Source: an uncultured Oleiphilaceae bacterium
Lineage (GTDB): Bacteria > Pseudomonadota > Gammaproteobacteria > Pseudomonadales > Oleiphilaceae
Reading direction: 5' to 3'
DNA: 64,000 nt
Assembly (NCBI GenBank): GCA_913060665.1
Contig: CAJXUY010000006.1
Coordinates: 144,795-208,794 of the forward strand
Shown: positions 19,193 to 29,149 of the stretch, in pieces
Layout: every line of letters begins with the position of its first letter
Numbering within the stretch: position 1 is the stretch's first letter
Position numbers and translations under genes: made by a program
Notes under the pieces: model-generated
Seen by the model: the letters and a program-made list of their open reading frames with translations, nothing else
Told to the model about the DNA's origin: nothing
Database searches by the model: none

Positions 19193-22100
19193 TTAACTAT
19201 CTCCTATTTGACTCTGGTATTGCGATAAAGAGGTTTTGAGACGATCAAAGGCTTCACCTAGTTCGATAAAGAGTACATCGAAGGCAGTAATTTCTGCATT
19301 GTTAGCGGCATGTTCAAGTTTGCTGGCAATGTCCTGTAATTGTAGAGCACTTATATTGGCTGCACTGCCTTTTATAGTGTGGGCTAAAATGCGCGTGTTT
19401 TCCGTGTCTTTTTTGTTAATTGCCTGTTGTAGCTCAGTTACTCTTTCAGAACACTCGCTTAGGAACAGTACCAACAGTTTCTTAAGCAGTTTTTCTTTAC
19501 CGCCCAGGCGTCTTAATGCGGAGGGTTTATCCCATATTTCAATGGTTGAACTGTCGTGTATCTCATGTTCCTGTGATGACTGGATTGAAGATTCAGGGGA
19601 GGTGGTTGAGTCGGCAGCGTGTGTGGCTAGTCGCTCGTTCTCTGAGGGGGAAATTAACCACTTTTCCATCATTACATATAGGTCATCAGGCTCAATGGGT
19701 TTACTGAGGTAGTCATTCATACCTGCATTCAGACATTTTTCTTTGTCGCCTTTCATAGCGTTGGCGGTCATCGCAATAATAGGGATTAATCTATTGCGTT
19801 TCCCCGCCTTGCCTGCCCTAATATTTTGACTTGCCTCGTAACCATCCATTTCAGGCATTTGGCAGTCCATAATAATCAGTGTGTAAGGATTTTCGTCAGG
19901 TGCGTTATCGAGTGAATAAAGCGCTTCTAGTCCATCCCCTGCGACGTCAGCTCTTAGGCCTATGCTGTCTAATACGCCCAATGCCACTTCTTGATTAACG
20001 TGATTATCTTCTACTAGCAGTAATCGAGTATTACTTGGCCACTCTAACTGTATGGCAGCGGCTTCAGGTAACGGGGTGCCTGTGGCTGGTTGGTTGTAGT
20101 TCAGTGCCTTTAGGTAGTGATGAGAGATACCGGAGACCGCTTGATTTGCAATAGAGACAGATGATGTGACGGAAAGTGCGCTGAATAGGTCTGAGGTCGT
20201 CGCAGGTTTTGGGAAGTTAGCGCTAAAACCAAGGTCAGAGAAATATTGGGTATCACCTCGATGCCCCATTGAAGTCATCATCACCCGCTTTATTGAGTCA
20301 AAACGTGAGTCGCTTTTTATCGATTTTCCTAAGGCTTCACCGTTCATATCAGGCATTTGCATATCAATTAAAGCTAGATCAATTGTTTTATCGTTAGGCT
20401 CTTTATACAACTGGTCCAAGCATTCAAGCGCATGAGCAGCAGTTTCACTACTTATCACCTCTGCCCCCCAGTGTTGTAGCTGTTGAACGAGCACCTTTAG
20501 GTTGCTTTTGTTATCATCAACGACCAAAATCGTTAACAGCGACATGTCTACTAGAGGGGTAACCGGAACTGAGTGCTCGCTTGGTTCAAAGGTGAGGGTA
20601 AACTCAAATCGAGTACCCTTTTCGAGCTGGCTGGTGACACAGATACTGCCCCCCATTAGCTCACAGAGTTTTTTAACGATCGAGAGCCCTAAACCTGTAC
20701 CTCCGTATTTGCGAGTGGTCGATGCATCTACTTGGGTGAATGCATCAAAAAGTGTTGGCAGTTTATGACTTGGGATACCTATACCGGTATCGTTAATGGC
20801 ACAATAAAAAACTAGCCTGCCGTTCACGATTTCTTTAATCCCCGCAGAAATCACTACTTCACCATCGTGAGTGAACTTAATCGCATTTCCAACAATATTG
20901 GTCAGAATTTGTCTGAGTCGTCCAGGATCCCCTTTAATCGATGACTGCGTAATATTGGTGACATCTAATACCAGTTCTATATTCTTCTCTTGTGCTCTCA
21001 ATGCCATTGACTCAGCAAAATCGCCGAGCAGTGTTCGTAAGTTAAAGTCCATCAGCTCAAGCTCTATTTTGCCGGCTTCAACCTTGGAAAAATCTAATAT
21101 ATCGTTGATAAGCGCGAGTAGAGATTGTGCGCTGGACTGTGCAAGTAGAGCCTTGTGTCGTTGTTTATCAGTTAATGAGCTATTGATGAGTAAACCTAGC
21201 ATGCCAAGAACGCCATTCATGGGGGTTCTAATCTCATGGCTCATGCTGGCTAGAAATTCTCCCTTGGCTTCGACCGCTGCTTCCGCAGCGTTTTTCGCTT
21301 CTAATAGTGTTTTCTGGGTTTCTTTTCGTTTGGTGACATCGGTTCGAATAGCGATATAGCTTTGAGGTTTCTCTTGTTGCCCCATAAAGGGAACGATGGT
21401 GGAGTCGACCCAATAAATATCGCCTTGCTTAGATTTGTTGCAAATCTCACCATGCCATACCTTTCCGCTGGTGATGGTTTGGTAGAGCTGTTTGAAAAAA
21501 TCTGCGTCGTGAAACCCCGATTTAACGATTTGGTGAGTGTTACCGACTAACTCATCAACAGAATAGCCACTAATCTTGGCAAAGTTCTCATTTGCGTAGG
21601 TAATGGTGCCTTCTACGTCTGTGATTGTGACGATGGCATGTTGATCAAGCGCAAAGCGTTGATCAGCCAAATTTACTAATGCTTGCTGAGACTCTCGATG
21701 ACTTTGCTCCAAGGCCTGTTCGTGCATCTGGCGCATAGCCAGCATATGGTTGAAGGCTTCAGCTAATCGCCCGATTTCGTTATTGGCCCCGACTTCTACT
21801 CGCTGTTCTTTTTCGCCAGCCGCGACGGCCATACTAGCTTCGGCTAGCTTGATAATAGGGCGAGTTATTCGTCGAGATTGAAAAATAGCAATTATGACCA
21901 CCACAAACCCCGTTAGCGAAACAAGTAAGATCACTACCTTGCCCAGCCAGTTGGCTGCTGCCAACGCTATGCTTTGTTCAATCTCGCTAATGAGAACCCA
22001 TTGAGTACCTGCAATCTGGATATTATTGTGCAAGCCAATGACGGGTTTAGTATCTGGGCCAATGTATTGAAATACTGCCCCATGGTGATGATCCAAATTA

Positions 22101-22942
22101 CCACTCTTAAAATCTTTAGATCGCCATGTTTGAAACTGGGCTGTTGAGATGACTTTATTTAATACTTCATCAGTACTAGTCGAAAGGGGCGTTCTAAGCT
22201 GTCCATCTACTCCGACCAAATAGTGTTTAACACTACTTGACGAGTCGTTTTGCAATAGGTCAAAAAGTTTGTTTAGTCTTATTTGTATGGCGATGATACC
22301 GATCGTATTGCCAGACTTGTTTATCACGGGAGCAGATAGAAACCCGCTAATAGCGTTATTTGATGGTGCGTAGTGCTCGAGGTCTGAAAAGCGAATCTGG
22401 CCAGATTCCAACGCCTCCGAGGTACTTTTAGCAAAAAGAGTTCCGGCGAGAGGGCCATTGAATAAATTGCTACCCAAGTCTGATTCCGATGCGATGGTGT
22501 AGAGTATGTTTCCCTGACGATCGATCAAAAAAAGATCATAAATGTAGTCATAGTTTCGGTGTAGATTAACGAGTTCGTTTTGACTCCTTTCGACTAATTT
22601 AACCCAGCCCTCGCTTTTGGTGTAGTTACCTAGTGATTGTCCGCTCTGTTCCAGACCTTCGGTGAGTGACGAGAGTAGTTGTTCTATGTCTTTGTTTTCT
22701 GATTGCGTTTTGATGTCTGAGAATCGATAGGAAAACCAGTTTTGAATAAAACCCACGTTTAGCTTCGCGGATAACTCTAACTCATCGGACGCTGCCCTGG
22801 TAAGGCTTGAGTTAGCTTGTTGGTAGCTGATCCACGCGACCAATACTAACGGTAGTAGTGACAGCAATAGAAACCAAAAAATTAGCTTATTGCCAAGAGA
22901 TGAAGTTCTGGGAAGAGTGTCACTCATGATCTTGTGCTTCAC
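19193..22942 (-). CDS. Hybrid sensor histidine kinase (dCache-HAMP-PAS-HisKA-HATPase-REC-REC-HPt)
   Basis: A 1249-residue membrane sensor of the BarA/TorS hybrid type. A transmembrane helix (about 18-40) precedes a periplasmic dCache-like domain of about 290 residues, a second helix (VVILLVSLTGFVVVIIAI), HAMP (RRITRPIIKLAEASMAVAAG) and a PAS domain (ITDVEGTITYANENFAKISG). HisKA follows with the phospho-His in FLASMSHEIRTPMNG, then HATPase (N box NIVGNAIKF, GTGLGLSIV). Two receiver domains come next, both with intact acceptor Asp (ALIDMQMPDMNG and IIMDCQMPEMDG), and a C-terminal HPt (RILAHTIKGSAANI). The start may be GTG 22942 or ATG 22927; neither has a strong ribosome site. A full four-step phosphorelay to the adjacent response regulator is inferred. 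The ligand is unknown. Confidence 0.93.
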   Translation of the reverse strand: MKHKIMSDTLPRTSSLGNKLIFWFLLLSLLPLVLVAWISYQQANSSLTRAASDELELSAKLNVGFIQNWFSYRFSDIKTQSENKDIEQLLSSLTEGLEQSGQSLGNYTKSEGWVKLVERSQNELVNLHRNYDYIYDLFLIDRQGNILYTIASESDLGSNLFNGPLAGTLFAKSTSEALESGQIRFSDLEHYAPSNNAISGFLSAPVINKSGNTIGIIAIQIRLNKLFDLLQNDSSSSVKHYLVGVDGQLRTPLSTSTDEVLNKVISTAQFQTWRSKDFKSGNLDHHHGAVFQYIGPDTKPVIGLHNNIQIAGTQWVLISEIEQSIALAAANWLGKVVILLVSLTGFVVVIIAIFQSRRITRPIIKLAEASMAVAAGEKEQRVEVGANNEIGRLAEAFNHMLAMRQMHEQALEQSHRESQQALVNLADQRFALDQHAIVTITDVEGTITYANENFAKISGYSVDELVGNTHQIVKSGFHDADFFKQLYQTITSGKVWHGEICNKSKQGDIYWVDSTIVPFMGQQEKPQSYIAIRTDVTKRKETQKTLLEAKNAAEAAVEAKGEFLASMSHEIRTPMNGVLGMLGLLINSSLTDKQRHKALLAQSSAQSLLALINDILDFSKVEAGKIELELMDFNLRTLLGDFAESMALRAQEKNIELVLDVTNITQSSIKGDPGRLRQILTNIVGNAIKFTHDGEVVISAGIKEIVNGRLVFYCAINDTGIGIPSHKLPTLFDAFTQVDASTTRKYGGTGLGLSIVKKLCELMGGSICVTSQLEKGTRFEFTLTFEPSEHSVPVTPLVDMSLLTILVVDDNKSNLKVLVQQLQHWGAEVISSETAAHALECLDQLYKEPNDKTIDLALIDMQMPDMNGEALGKSIKSDSRFDSIKRVMMTSMGHRGDTQYFSDLGFSANFPKPATTSDLFSALSVTSSVSIANQAVSGISHHYLKALNYNQPATGTPLPEAAAIQLEWPSNTRLLLVEDNHVNQEVALGVLDSIGLRADVAGDGLEALYSLDNAPDENPYTLIIMDCQMPEMDGYEASQNIRAGKAGKRNRLIPIIAMTANAMKGDKEKCLNAGMNDYLSKPIEPDDLYVMMEKWLISPSENERLATHAADSTTSPESSIQSSQEHEIHDSSTIEIWDKPSALRRLGGKEKLLKKLLVLFLSECSERVTELQQAINKKDTENTRILAHTIKGSAANISALQLQDIASKLEHAANNAEITAFDVLFIELGEAFDRLKTSLSQYQSQIGDS

Positions 22943-23158
22943 TACTAAAGTTGCAGAATGATATAGGTAGTATTTGCAGGTCTTATTAAGATTAGCTTAT
23001 CGTCGTTAGCTTTCAATCCATCATTGGAAAATAACACCTCAAATATGGTGAGGATCTAGAGAATATAGATGGTTAACCCTGAATATCAGCCTTTTTTTAA
23101 TACGTGTGTTACGCTAATATTTGCGCATTCTTTTATCTAGATGACATAGAGGCTTGCT

Positions 23159-24058
23159 TTGAATAAAGCGCGTTGGGTTATTTTTGCCATTAAACTAATG
23201 GCGCGTATGAGGCTGAGAACAGCCCAAAGGCTCGGTACTATTCTGGGCCGCCTACTGTGGCTGTTCAAGTTGGGTCCGGTACGTGTCAGTGATATTAATC
23301 TTCAGCTCTGCTATCCCGAGCTATCTCAAAGTGATCGAGCAACACTGGTACAGAAGAGCCTTGAAGAGACGTGCAAAACAGCCGTTGAAACGGGTATGGC
23401 ATGGGAGTGGCCTGTCGAGAAGTGTCTTGGGATGATTCGAACAGTCGAAGGCAAAGAACTGGTTGATGATGCTATTGCCCGAAAAAACGGTATTTTACTA
23501 TTAGCACCGCATTTGGGTAACTGGGAGTTGGCAGGGTTATATTTCTCTTCAATGTTTAATATGGCGGCGCTCTATAGACCCCCTAAAGTCAAGGAACTGG
23601 AAGCGTATATGTCGAGTGTCAGGGGGCGTGTTGGCTCTGAGTTGGTACCTACTGATAAACGGGGTGTTTTGCGTTTGTTCAAAATACTACGCTCTGGCGG
23701 TGTGGTGGGTATTTTGCCAGACCAAGAGCCACCTTTTAGTGGTGGTGAGTTCGCTCCGTTTTTTGGGGTTGAAGCGAACACGATGAAGTTAGTATCAAAG
23801 CTGGTTGAGAAAACTGGCGCGACAGTGCTCTGTACTTATGCTAAACGGTTGCCCAACGGCGATGGTTTTAAAATTGTCATTAAAGAAGCAGACAAAAATA
23901 TTGCCTCTACCGATTTAATCACCTCCATAACGGCGTTAAATAGCAGCGTTGAGTCTTGTGTAAGAGATGCTCCAGAGCAATATCAGTGGGAATATAAGCG
24001 TTTTAAACGTCGACGCCCAGGTGAAAACCACCATTATGATAAAGGGCGAGTTTGGTAG
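23159..24058 (+). CDS. Second lipid A late acyltransferase (LpxL/LpxM family)
   Basis: A 299-residue LpxL/LpxM-family acyltransferase on the plus strand. The catalytic HX4E motif is in APHLGNWELAG, the canonical form, whereas the paralogue at 13204-14118 has HFSIFD. Other blocks are ALYRPPKVKELEAYM, GILPDQEPPFSGGEFAPFFG and the C-terminal QWEYKRFKRRRPGE. The N-terminus is amphipathic with basic residues and may be membrane associated. The start is a TTG at 23159 with GAGG 6 bp upstream. It is divergent from the hybrid kinase and stands alone. It probably adds a secondary acyl chain to lipid A; the two enzymes may use different positions or chain lengths. Confidence 0.9.
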   Translation: MNKARWVIFAIKLMARMRLRTAQRLGTILGRLLWLFKLGPVRVSDINLQLCYPELSQSDRATLVQKSLEETCKTAVETGMAWEWPVEKCLGMIRTVEGKELVDDAIARKNGILLLAPHLGNWELAGLYFSSMFNMAALYRPPKVKELEAYMSSVRGRVGSELVPTDKRGVLRLFKILRSGGVVGILPDQEPPFSGGEFAPFFGVEANTMKLVSKLVEKTGATVLCTYAKRLPNGDGFKIVIKEADKNIASTDLITSITALNSSVESCVRDAPEQYQWEYKRFKRRRPGENHHYDKGRVW

Positions 24059-24197
24059 TTTTGAAAATTAAACTAAACTAAACTGTTACTAACGCTTGGT
24101 TAGAAATTGGCAGACAGTTTCGGAATCTGAGCTAGACTAGTTAACACCCTGCACTTTTCTATTCATTAGATTAATTGAGCGCGTGATGTGATTCGTT

Positions 24198-24821
24198 ATG
24201 GCGATTTATGATCATAAGTATGGCGACCTACCCTATTATCGAGTTTTTAGAGCTTGGGGAGGGACTGAGTATCAAGAGTATGTCCGCATTAAGCGAAGCC
24301 GAAAGGCTGCTTATAGTAAAGCCCAGGCTATCGATGAGAAGCTAGCGCAGCGGCAAAAAGCCTATTATACCGCACAGGCCTACACCAAAGAGTTTCATAT
24401 GAGGCCTGATGGCAGAATCCGAGGTGTTCGCAGAATTATTGTTAGGCGAAAGGGGCGTAACCCGACTGAAGTGTTTGAGTTGCGGATTAATATTCCCTGG
24501 GAAGATGAAATTCGACGAACGACGCTTTCAATAGATGTTCATGGTTTTGAAAAAGCATTCGAAATGGCTGTAGAAAAAGTGGCAGAGTGGTATGGCCTAG
24601 CTTCTGACTCAGATGCTAAAAAAGCGATGAAAGCCTCTTATGACGTATATAAACTGCAGACAGATCCGCTGGCTAGTAGTGGTAAGGCAGATAAAATAGA
24701 TATCAAGCAAACTGATAGCGAAAAAGACGCCTCGGCGGTACAGAAAGCCAAAGATGAAATTGGAAATTTTGCAGAAAGGTTACTGGGCGATATTAAGAAG
24801 TTTACTGGCAGTAAAAAATAG
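24198..24821 (+). CDS. Uncharacterised basic protein
   Basis: A 207-residue protein not matched to a named family here. It starts MAIYDHKYGDLPYYRVFRAW, is rich in Lys and Arg through residue 100 (RRIIVRRKGRNPTEVFELRI) and has a mixed beta-strand region RRTTLSIDVHGFEKAFEMAV. A charged, probably disordered tail of about 65 residues is rich in Lys, Asp and Ser. No signal peptide or membrane segment is visible. The basic middle with alternating strands could bind nucleic acid, loosely recalling AP2-like integrase arm-binding folds, but this is only an impression. It is flanked by the acyltransferase and converges with trkH; codon use looks like its neighbours, so it is likely a real lineage-specific gene. 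Confidence 0.7.
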   Translation: MAIYDHKYGDLPYYRVFRAWGGTEYQEYVRIKRSRKAAYSKAQAIDEKLAQRQKAYYTAQAYTKEFHMRPDGRIRGVRRIIVRRKGRNPTEVFELRINIPWEDEIRRTTLSIDVHGFEKAFEMAVEKVAEWYGLASDSDAKKAMKASYDVYKLQTDPLASSGKADKIDIKQTDSEKDASAVQKAKDEIGNFAERLLGDIKKFTGSKK

Positions 24822-24874
24822 AGTGTTGGTTTTACTCGATATTAAACTGGTCTACTTTAAACGTTCGATAACTC

Positions 24875-26323
24875 TTAATGTCGCCAAAAGGTTGGTGTAA
24901 ATAATAACAGAAGAGTAAATACTTCAAGTCGCCCCAATAACATGGCAAAACATAACACCCACTTAGCCGTGCTATTTAAATCTCCATAGTGATACGCAAC
25001 ATCGCCTAAGCCTGGGCCTAGATTGTTAATACAGGCGCCTACGGCAGACCATGCCGTTACCTGATCCAAACCCGTAGCCAACAGAATGATCAGCATAAAC
25101 ACAAACATAAACATGTAAACTGAGAAAAATCCCCATACCGCTTCTATGACTCGGTCGGGTACCGGCTTACGCCCCAACTTAACGGGAATCACGGCGTTAG
25201 GGTGAATCAGTCGTTTCACCTCACGTAACCCTTGCTTGTAAATTAGCAATACCCGAATAACTTTCATTCCTCCACCGGTAGAGCCTGCGCATCCACCAAT
25301 AAACGCCACCACAAATAGAAGGAATGGCAATACCAGTGGCCAGTTGGCAAAGTCTGCTGTAGCGAAGCCTGTTGTTGTCGCGATTGAGACGACTTCAAAT
25401 AATCCACTGGTGATCGCTTCACTGAGTTCATAGGTTTCGGTCGCTAATAATACAGCGATGGTAATGACACTCACACCTCCTACGACTAGGGCATAGAACT
25501 GAAACTCAGGGTCTTTTAAATAGACGAAAACAGATCTCTGTCGCCAAGAAAAGAAGTGCAGGGCGTAGTTAACCCCCGATAAAAACATAAACACTACAGC
25601 GATGAGTTCGATAGCGGTGCTATCAAAATAGCCGATGCTGTCATCGTGGGTCGAAAATCCGCCGATCGCAATGGTCGAAAAACTGTGTGTAATGGCATCG
25701 AAGGCGGTCATCCCCGCTAGCCAGTAGCCGATTGCACAGACGGTGGTTAACCCCAGGTAAATATACCAAAGTGCTTTGGCGGTTTCTGTTATACGGGGGG
25801 TGAGCTTGTTATCCTTCACGGGGCCGGGTGTTTCAGCGCGGTAGAGCTGCATGCCGCCAATGCCTAGCATCGGTAAGATCGCCACCGCTAGCACGATGAT
25901 TCCCATACCGCCTAACCACTGCAGTTGCTGTCGGTACCAAAGAATAGAATGAGGTAAGTCATCGATGCCGGTAATAACGGTGGCGCCGGTTGTGGTTAAG
26001 CCTGATAGCGACTCAAAATAGGCATCCACAAATGACATAGAGGGGTTATCACTGACATAGAGCGGTATCGACCCACTTAGACTGAGCACTAACCAGAATA
26101 GAACAGTAATAACGAAGCCGTCTCGCACACGAAGGTCGTCTTTCTTATTTCTAACGGGTAACCAAACTAATAGGCCTATGCAAAAAATCAGGCCAAATGC
26201 ATCTACAAAGGGGGTTAGCTGACCATCATCATAAATTAGTGACACGACCATAGGCGGTATCATGGTGAAACTAAATAGCATCAACAAAATACCCAAAATA
26301 CGACAAATAATTGAAAGGTGCAT
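24875..26323 (-). CDS. trkH: Trk potassium uptake system, membrane subunit TrkH
   Basis: Potassium-translocating membrane subunit, 482 residues with about ten transmembrane helices. Four pseudo-repeated P-loops typical of the SKT family are seen, with selectivity-filter segments such as TTTGATVI, IAIGGFSTHD, ATTTGFATAD and NNLGPGLGDV. The start MHLSIICRILGILLMLFSFT resembles E. coli TrkH. It lies 77 bp downstream of trkA on the same strand, so the two form an operon with regulatory TrkA translated first. No terminator of note was seen between it and the convergent unknown gene. Confidence 0.96.
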   Translation of the reverse strand: MHLSIICRILGILLMLFSFTMIPPMVVSLIYDDGQLTPFVDAFGLIFCIGLLVWLPVRNKKDDLRVRDGFVITVLFWLVLSLSGSIPLYVSDNPSMSFVDAYFESLSGLTTTGATVITGIDDLPHSILWYRQQLQWLGGMGIIVLAVAILPMLGIGGMQLYRAETPGPVKDNKLTPRITETAKALWYIYLGLTTVCAIGYWLAGMTAFDAITHSFSTIAIGGFSTHDDSIGYFDSTAIELIAVVFMFLSGVNYALHFFSWRQRSVFVYLKDPEFQFYALVVGGVSVITIAVLLATETYELSEAITSGLFEVVSIATTTGFATADFANWPLVLPFLLFVVAFIGGCAGSTGGGMKVIRVLLIYKQGLREVKRLIHPNAVIPVKLGRKPVPDRVIEAVWGFFSVYMFMFVFMLIILLATGLDQVTAWSAVGACINNLGPGLGDVAYHYGDLNSTAKWVLCFAMLLGRLEVFTLLLLFTPTFWRH

Positions 26324-26400
26324 AGCGGCTTGCGGGTTCCCTGCTCTATTTTTGACGACGTATGGTTAATGACATAGATGTTGTGTTTGCGTTTATCGCG

Positions 26401-27774
26401 TTAGAAAAACGTAAGCCCGACCTGGAATAGCTTTTCAACGTCCCTTACTTTACTTTTATCAACTAAAAACAGGATAACGTGGTCATCGGGCTGTACTCGA
26501 ATATGGTCATGGGCGATCAGTACTTCGTTATGCCGAACAATAGCACCGATAGTAGTACCTTCTGGTAACGGTATTTCGTCCAAACGTCTACCGACTACTT
26601 TAGATGACCGGTGATCACCATGAGCGATTGCTTCGATTGCTTCTGCTGCGCCCCGTCTAAGTGAGTGAACGTTTACTACATCCCCACGCCTTACGTGGGT
26701 TAACAGGCTGCCGATGGTGGTTTGCTGGGGTGATATCGCAATATCAATTTCCCGGCCTTGTATCAGGTCTACATAGTCGGCATTGCTGATTAAGGTCATT
26801 ACCTTTCTCGCGCCCAGTCGTTTCGCCAGCATCGATGCCATGATGTTGGCTTCGTCATCATTAGTAACGGCGCAAAAAACATCCGTATCTTCGATGCTTT
26901 CTTCAAGTAACATCTCTTTGTTTGCTGCGTTGCCTTGCAAAACAATGGCCCTATTAAGCGACTCGGATAGTTCAATACAGCGTTTGCTATTATGCTCGAT
27001 AATCTTGACTTGATGTTTACTTTCAAGCTTTTCAGCCAGGCGGTGACCTATGTTACCGCCGCCGGCGATAATGATTCGTTTGTATGGTTTTTCTAACGGT
27101 TGCAACTCGCTCATGACCGAGCGAATATGATTAGTGGCGGCGAGAAAGAAGACTTCATCACCGTCTTCAATCACCGTAGTACCGTTGGGCGTGATGGCGC
27201 TGTCTTTTCTGAATATAGCGGCTACGCGGGTATCGATATTGGGCATGTGTCGACGCAAGTAGGCGAGTTCATGGCCGACTAAGGGTCCGCCTTTGCTTGC
27301 TCTGATCGCAACTAGCCTAACCAAGCCTTTTGAAAAGTCGGTGACCTGAAGAGCGCCAGGGTACTCAATTAATCGAGTGATGTGATTAGTCACTACCTGT
27401 TCTGGGCTGATAAGTACATCAATCGGGAATGCCTCTGAGCCAAACAGACCTTTTTTCAGCAGGTAAGGTATTGCGCGTACCCGGCTGATTTTGGTCGGAG
27501 TTCTGAACAGTGTATGAGCGACCTGACAAGCCACCATGTTGACCTCGTCACTGTTGGTCACCGCAATCAGCATGTCTGCGTCTTCAGCTCCTGCCTGCTT
27601 TAGAATGTTTGGATAAGAGCCCTTTCCTTGTGTGGTTCTGATATCCAAGCGGTCTTGCAGTTGCCTGAGTCTATCGGCATCGTGGTCGACAACGGTAATA
27701 TCGTTGGCTTCGCTTGCGAGGTTTTCTGCCAAGGTACCGCCTACTTGTCCGGCACCCAGAATAATTATTTTCAT
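26401..27774 (-). CDS. trkA: Trk potassium uptake system, NAD-binding regulator TrkA
   Basis: Cytosolic regulatory subunit that binds NAD(H)/ATP and gates TrkH. The 457-residue product contains two TrkA-N Rossmann domains ([20 protein letters not shown] at the start; [20 protein letters not shown] at about 233-252), each followed by a TrkA-C (RCK-C) domain. Acidic residues ending the second strand ([20 protein letters not shown]) fit NAD binding. It starts 6 bp after the rsmB stop, so rsmB-trkA-trkH read as a continuous minus-strand unit, the Pseudomonas order. Confidence 0.97.
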   Translation of the reverse strand: MKIIILGAGQVGGTLAENLASEANDITVVDHDADRLRQLQDRLDIRTTQGKGSYPNILKQAGAEDADMLIAVTNSDEVNMVACQVAHTLFRTPTKISRVRAIPYLLKKGLFGSEAFPIDVLISPEQVVTNHITRLIEYPGALQVTDFSKGLVRLVAIRASKGGPLVGHELAYLRRHMPNIDTRVAAIFRKDSAITPNGTTVIEDGDEVFFLAATNHIRSVMSELQPLEKPYKRIIIAGGGNIGHRLAEKLESKHQVKIIEHNSKRCIELSESLNRAIVLQGNAANKEMLLEESIEDTDVFCAVTNDDEANIMASMLAKRLGARKVMTLISNADYVDLIQGREIDIAISPQQTTIGSLLTHVRRGDVVNVHSLRRGAAEAIEAIAHGDHRSSKVVGRRLDEIPLPEGTTIGAIVRHNEVLIAHDHIRVQPDDHVILFLVDKSKVRDVEKLFQVGLTFF

Positions 27775-27780
27775 ACCCGT

Positions 27781-29148
27781 TTAATCCGCTTTCTTCAAAC
27801 AAGCGTAAAAAAAGCCATCATGGCCTTCAGCTTGAGGGAATAACTGCTGTCCAAATGGTGTTGTTGTGCCCCACTTTGCCCTTATTGGTGAAAGTGTTGC
27901 GTCAGCCTGTTTACTGATAAACCGTTCAATTATACGGCTATTCTCTTGTGAAAAAACAGAGCAGGTTGCATACACCAGCTTCCCGCCAGGTTTTAGCATC
28001 TGCCACGACGACTGTAATATCGATAGCTGTAGATTTGCCAGCGGTACAATATCGTTTTCTTGGCGCAATAGTTTAATGTCCGGGTGACGCCTGATAACGC
28101 CTGTCGCGCTGCAGGGAGCATCGAGCAGTATTCGGTCGAATAGTTGCTGGTCCCACCAGCTGTCAGGGTCTGCTGCATCGCCAGTGATAACGGTTGCAGA
28201 TAATCCTGTGCGCTCAAGGTTTTCGTTGATGCGCGCTACCCTTGCTGGGTCAATATCAATCGCGCTAACCTCAGCATCGGGAAACCTTTCAAGTATAGCG
28301 CAGGTTTTCCCTCCGGGTGCAGCGCAGGTATCGAGTATCTTAGCGCCTTTAGGGGCATCTAGCAGTTCGCAACAAAGCTGCGCGGCTTCATCCTGAACGC
28401 TGACAAACCCTTCACTAAAATAAGGTAGTATATTGACGTCGACTGGGTGTTCTAGTGTGATCCCCGTTGAGGAAAATTGTGTGGCATGGGCTTCAATATC
28501 TGCTTCTGATAGCTTTTCGAGGTAGTCAGCGCGGGGTATTTTAAGTGTGTTGACTCGTAGCGTCATAGGCGGGCGAAAATTGTTGGCTGCCAAGATATTT
28601 TGCCAGCGGTCAGGCCAGTTGTTAGACAGTTTATCAATGAGCCAGCGAGGATGGCTGTATTCATAAAGCAACGACTCATCGGTCTCGGTCTCGATTAGCT
28701 CTTCTGGCCAGTGTTCTTCGCGTTCAACATTTCGAAGAATGCCGTTTACCACCCCTTTAAGCCGGAAAAAGCCGAGTGCTTCCGTTGCTTCTACGGTTTC
28801 ATAAATGGCAGCATGAGGCGGGATTCTCATTTCTAGCAGCTGATAAATACCCACCAATATTGCCGAGTTCACGACAATGTCGAGATGCCCAAGTGGTTGA
28901 ACCATCAGGCTATTTTTAATTGCATCGAGCTTGTGATACCAGCGGCAGGTGCCGAAGCAGAGTTCTTGCAATAATGCCTTGTCGTTATCAGCTACTTTTT
29001 CTAATGCGGGTGGTAGCAGGGTGCTTAATGACTTTTTCTCATGGCTAACTTGGTGCACTACCTGAGCGGCAATGGCACGTAAATTAAAGGTCTCAACTAG
29101 AGGGACCTTTCGTTTAAGGTAACGTTTTTTAGCCGATTTTTTTGCCAT
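27781..29148 (-). CDS. rsmB: 16S rRNA m5C967 methyltransferase RsmB
   Basis: Methylates C967 of 16S rRNA using S-adenosylmethionine. The 455-residue product has an N-terminal NusB-like helical domain (RAIAAQVVHQVSHEKKSLST) and the RsmB/Sun catalytic domain. SAM motif I is LDTCAAPGGKTCAIL. The two catalytic cysteines are in LLDAPCSATGVIRRHPD and VYATCSVFSQEN. A basic N-terminal extension (MAKKSAKKRYLKRKV) precedes the usual start, and a later start is possible. It begins 1 bp after the fmt stop and ends 6 bp before trkA. Confidence 0.96.
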   Translation of the reverse strand: MAKKSAKKRYLKRKVPLVETFNLRAIAAQVVHQVSHEKKSLSTLLPPALEKVADNDKALLQELCFGTCRWYHKLDAIKNSLMVQPLGHLDIVVNSAILVGIYQLLEMRIPPHAAIYETVEATEALGFFRLKGVVNGILRNVEREEHWPEELIETETDESLLYEYSHPRWLIDKLSNNWPDRWQNILAANNFRPPMTLRVNTLKIPRADYLEKLSEADIEAHATQFSSTGITLEHPVDVNILPYFSEGFVSVQDEAAQLCCELLDAPKGAKILDTCAAPGGKTCAILERFPDAEVSAIDIDPARVARINENLERTGLSATVITGDAADPDSWWDQQLFDRILLDAPCSATGVIRRHPDIKLLRQENDIVPLANLQLSILQSSWQMLKPGGKLVYATCSVFSQENSRIIERFISKQADATLSPIRAKWGTTTPFGQQLFPQAEGHDGFFYACLKKAD

Positions 29149-29149
29149 T

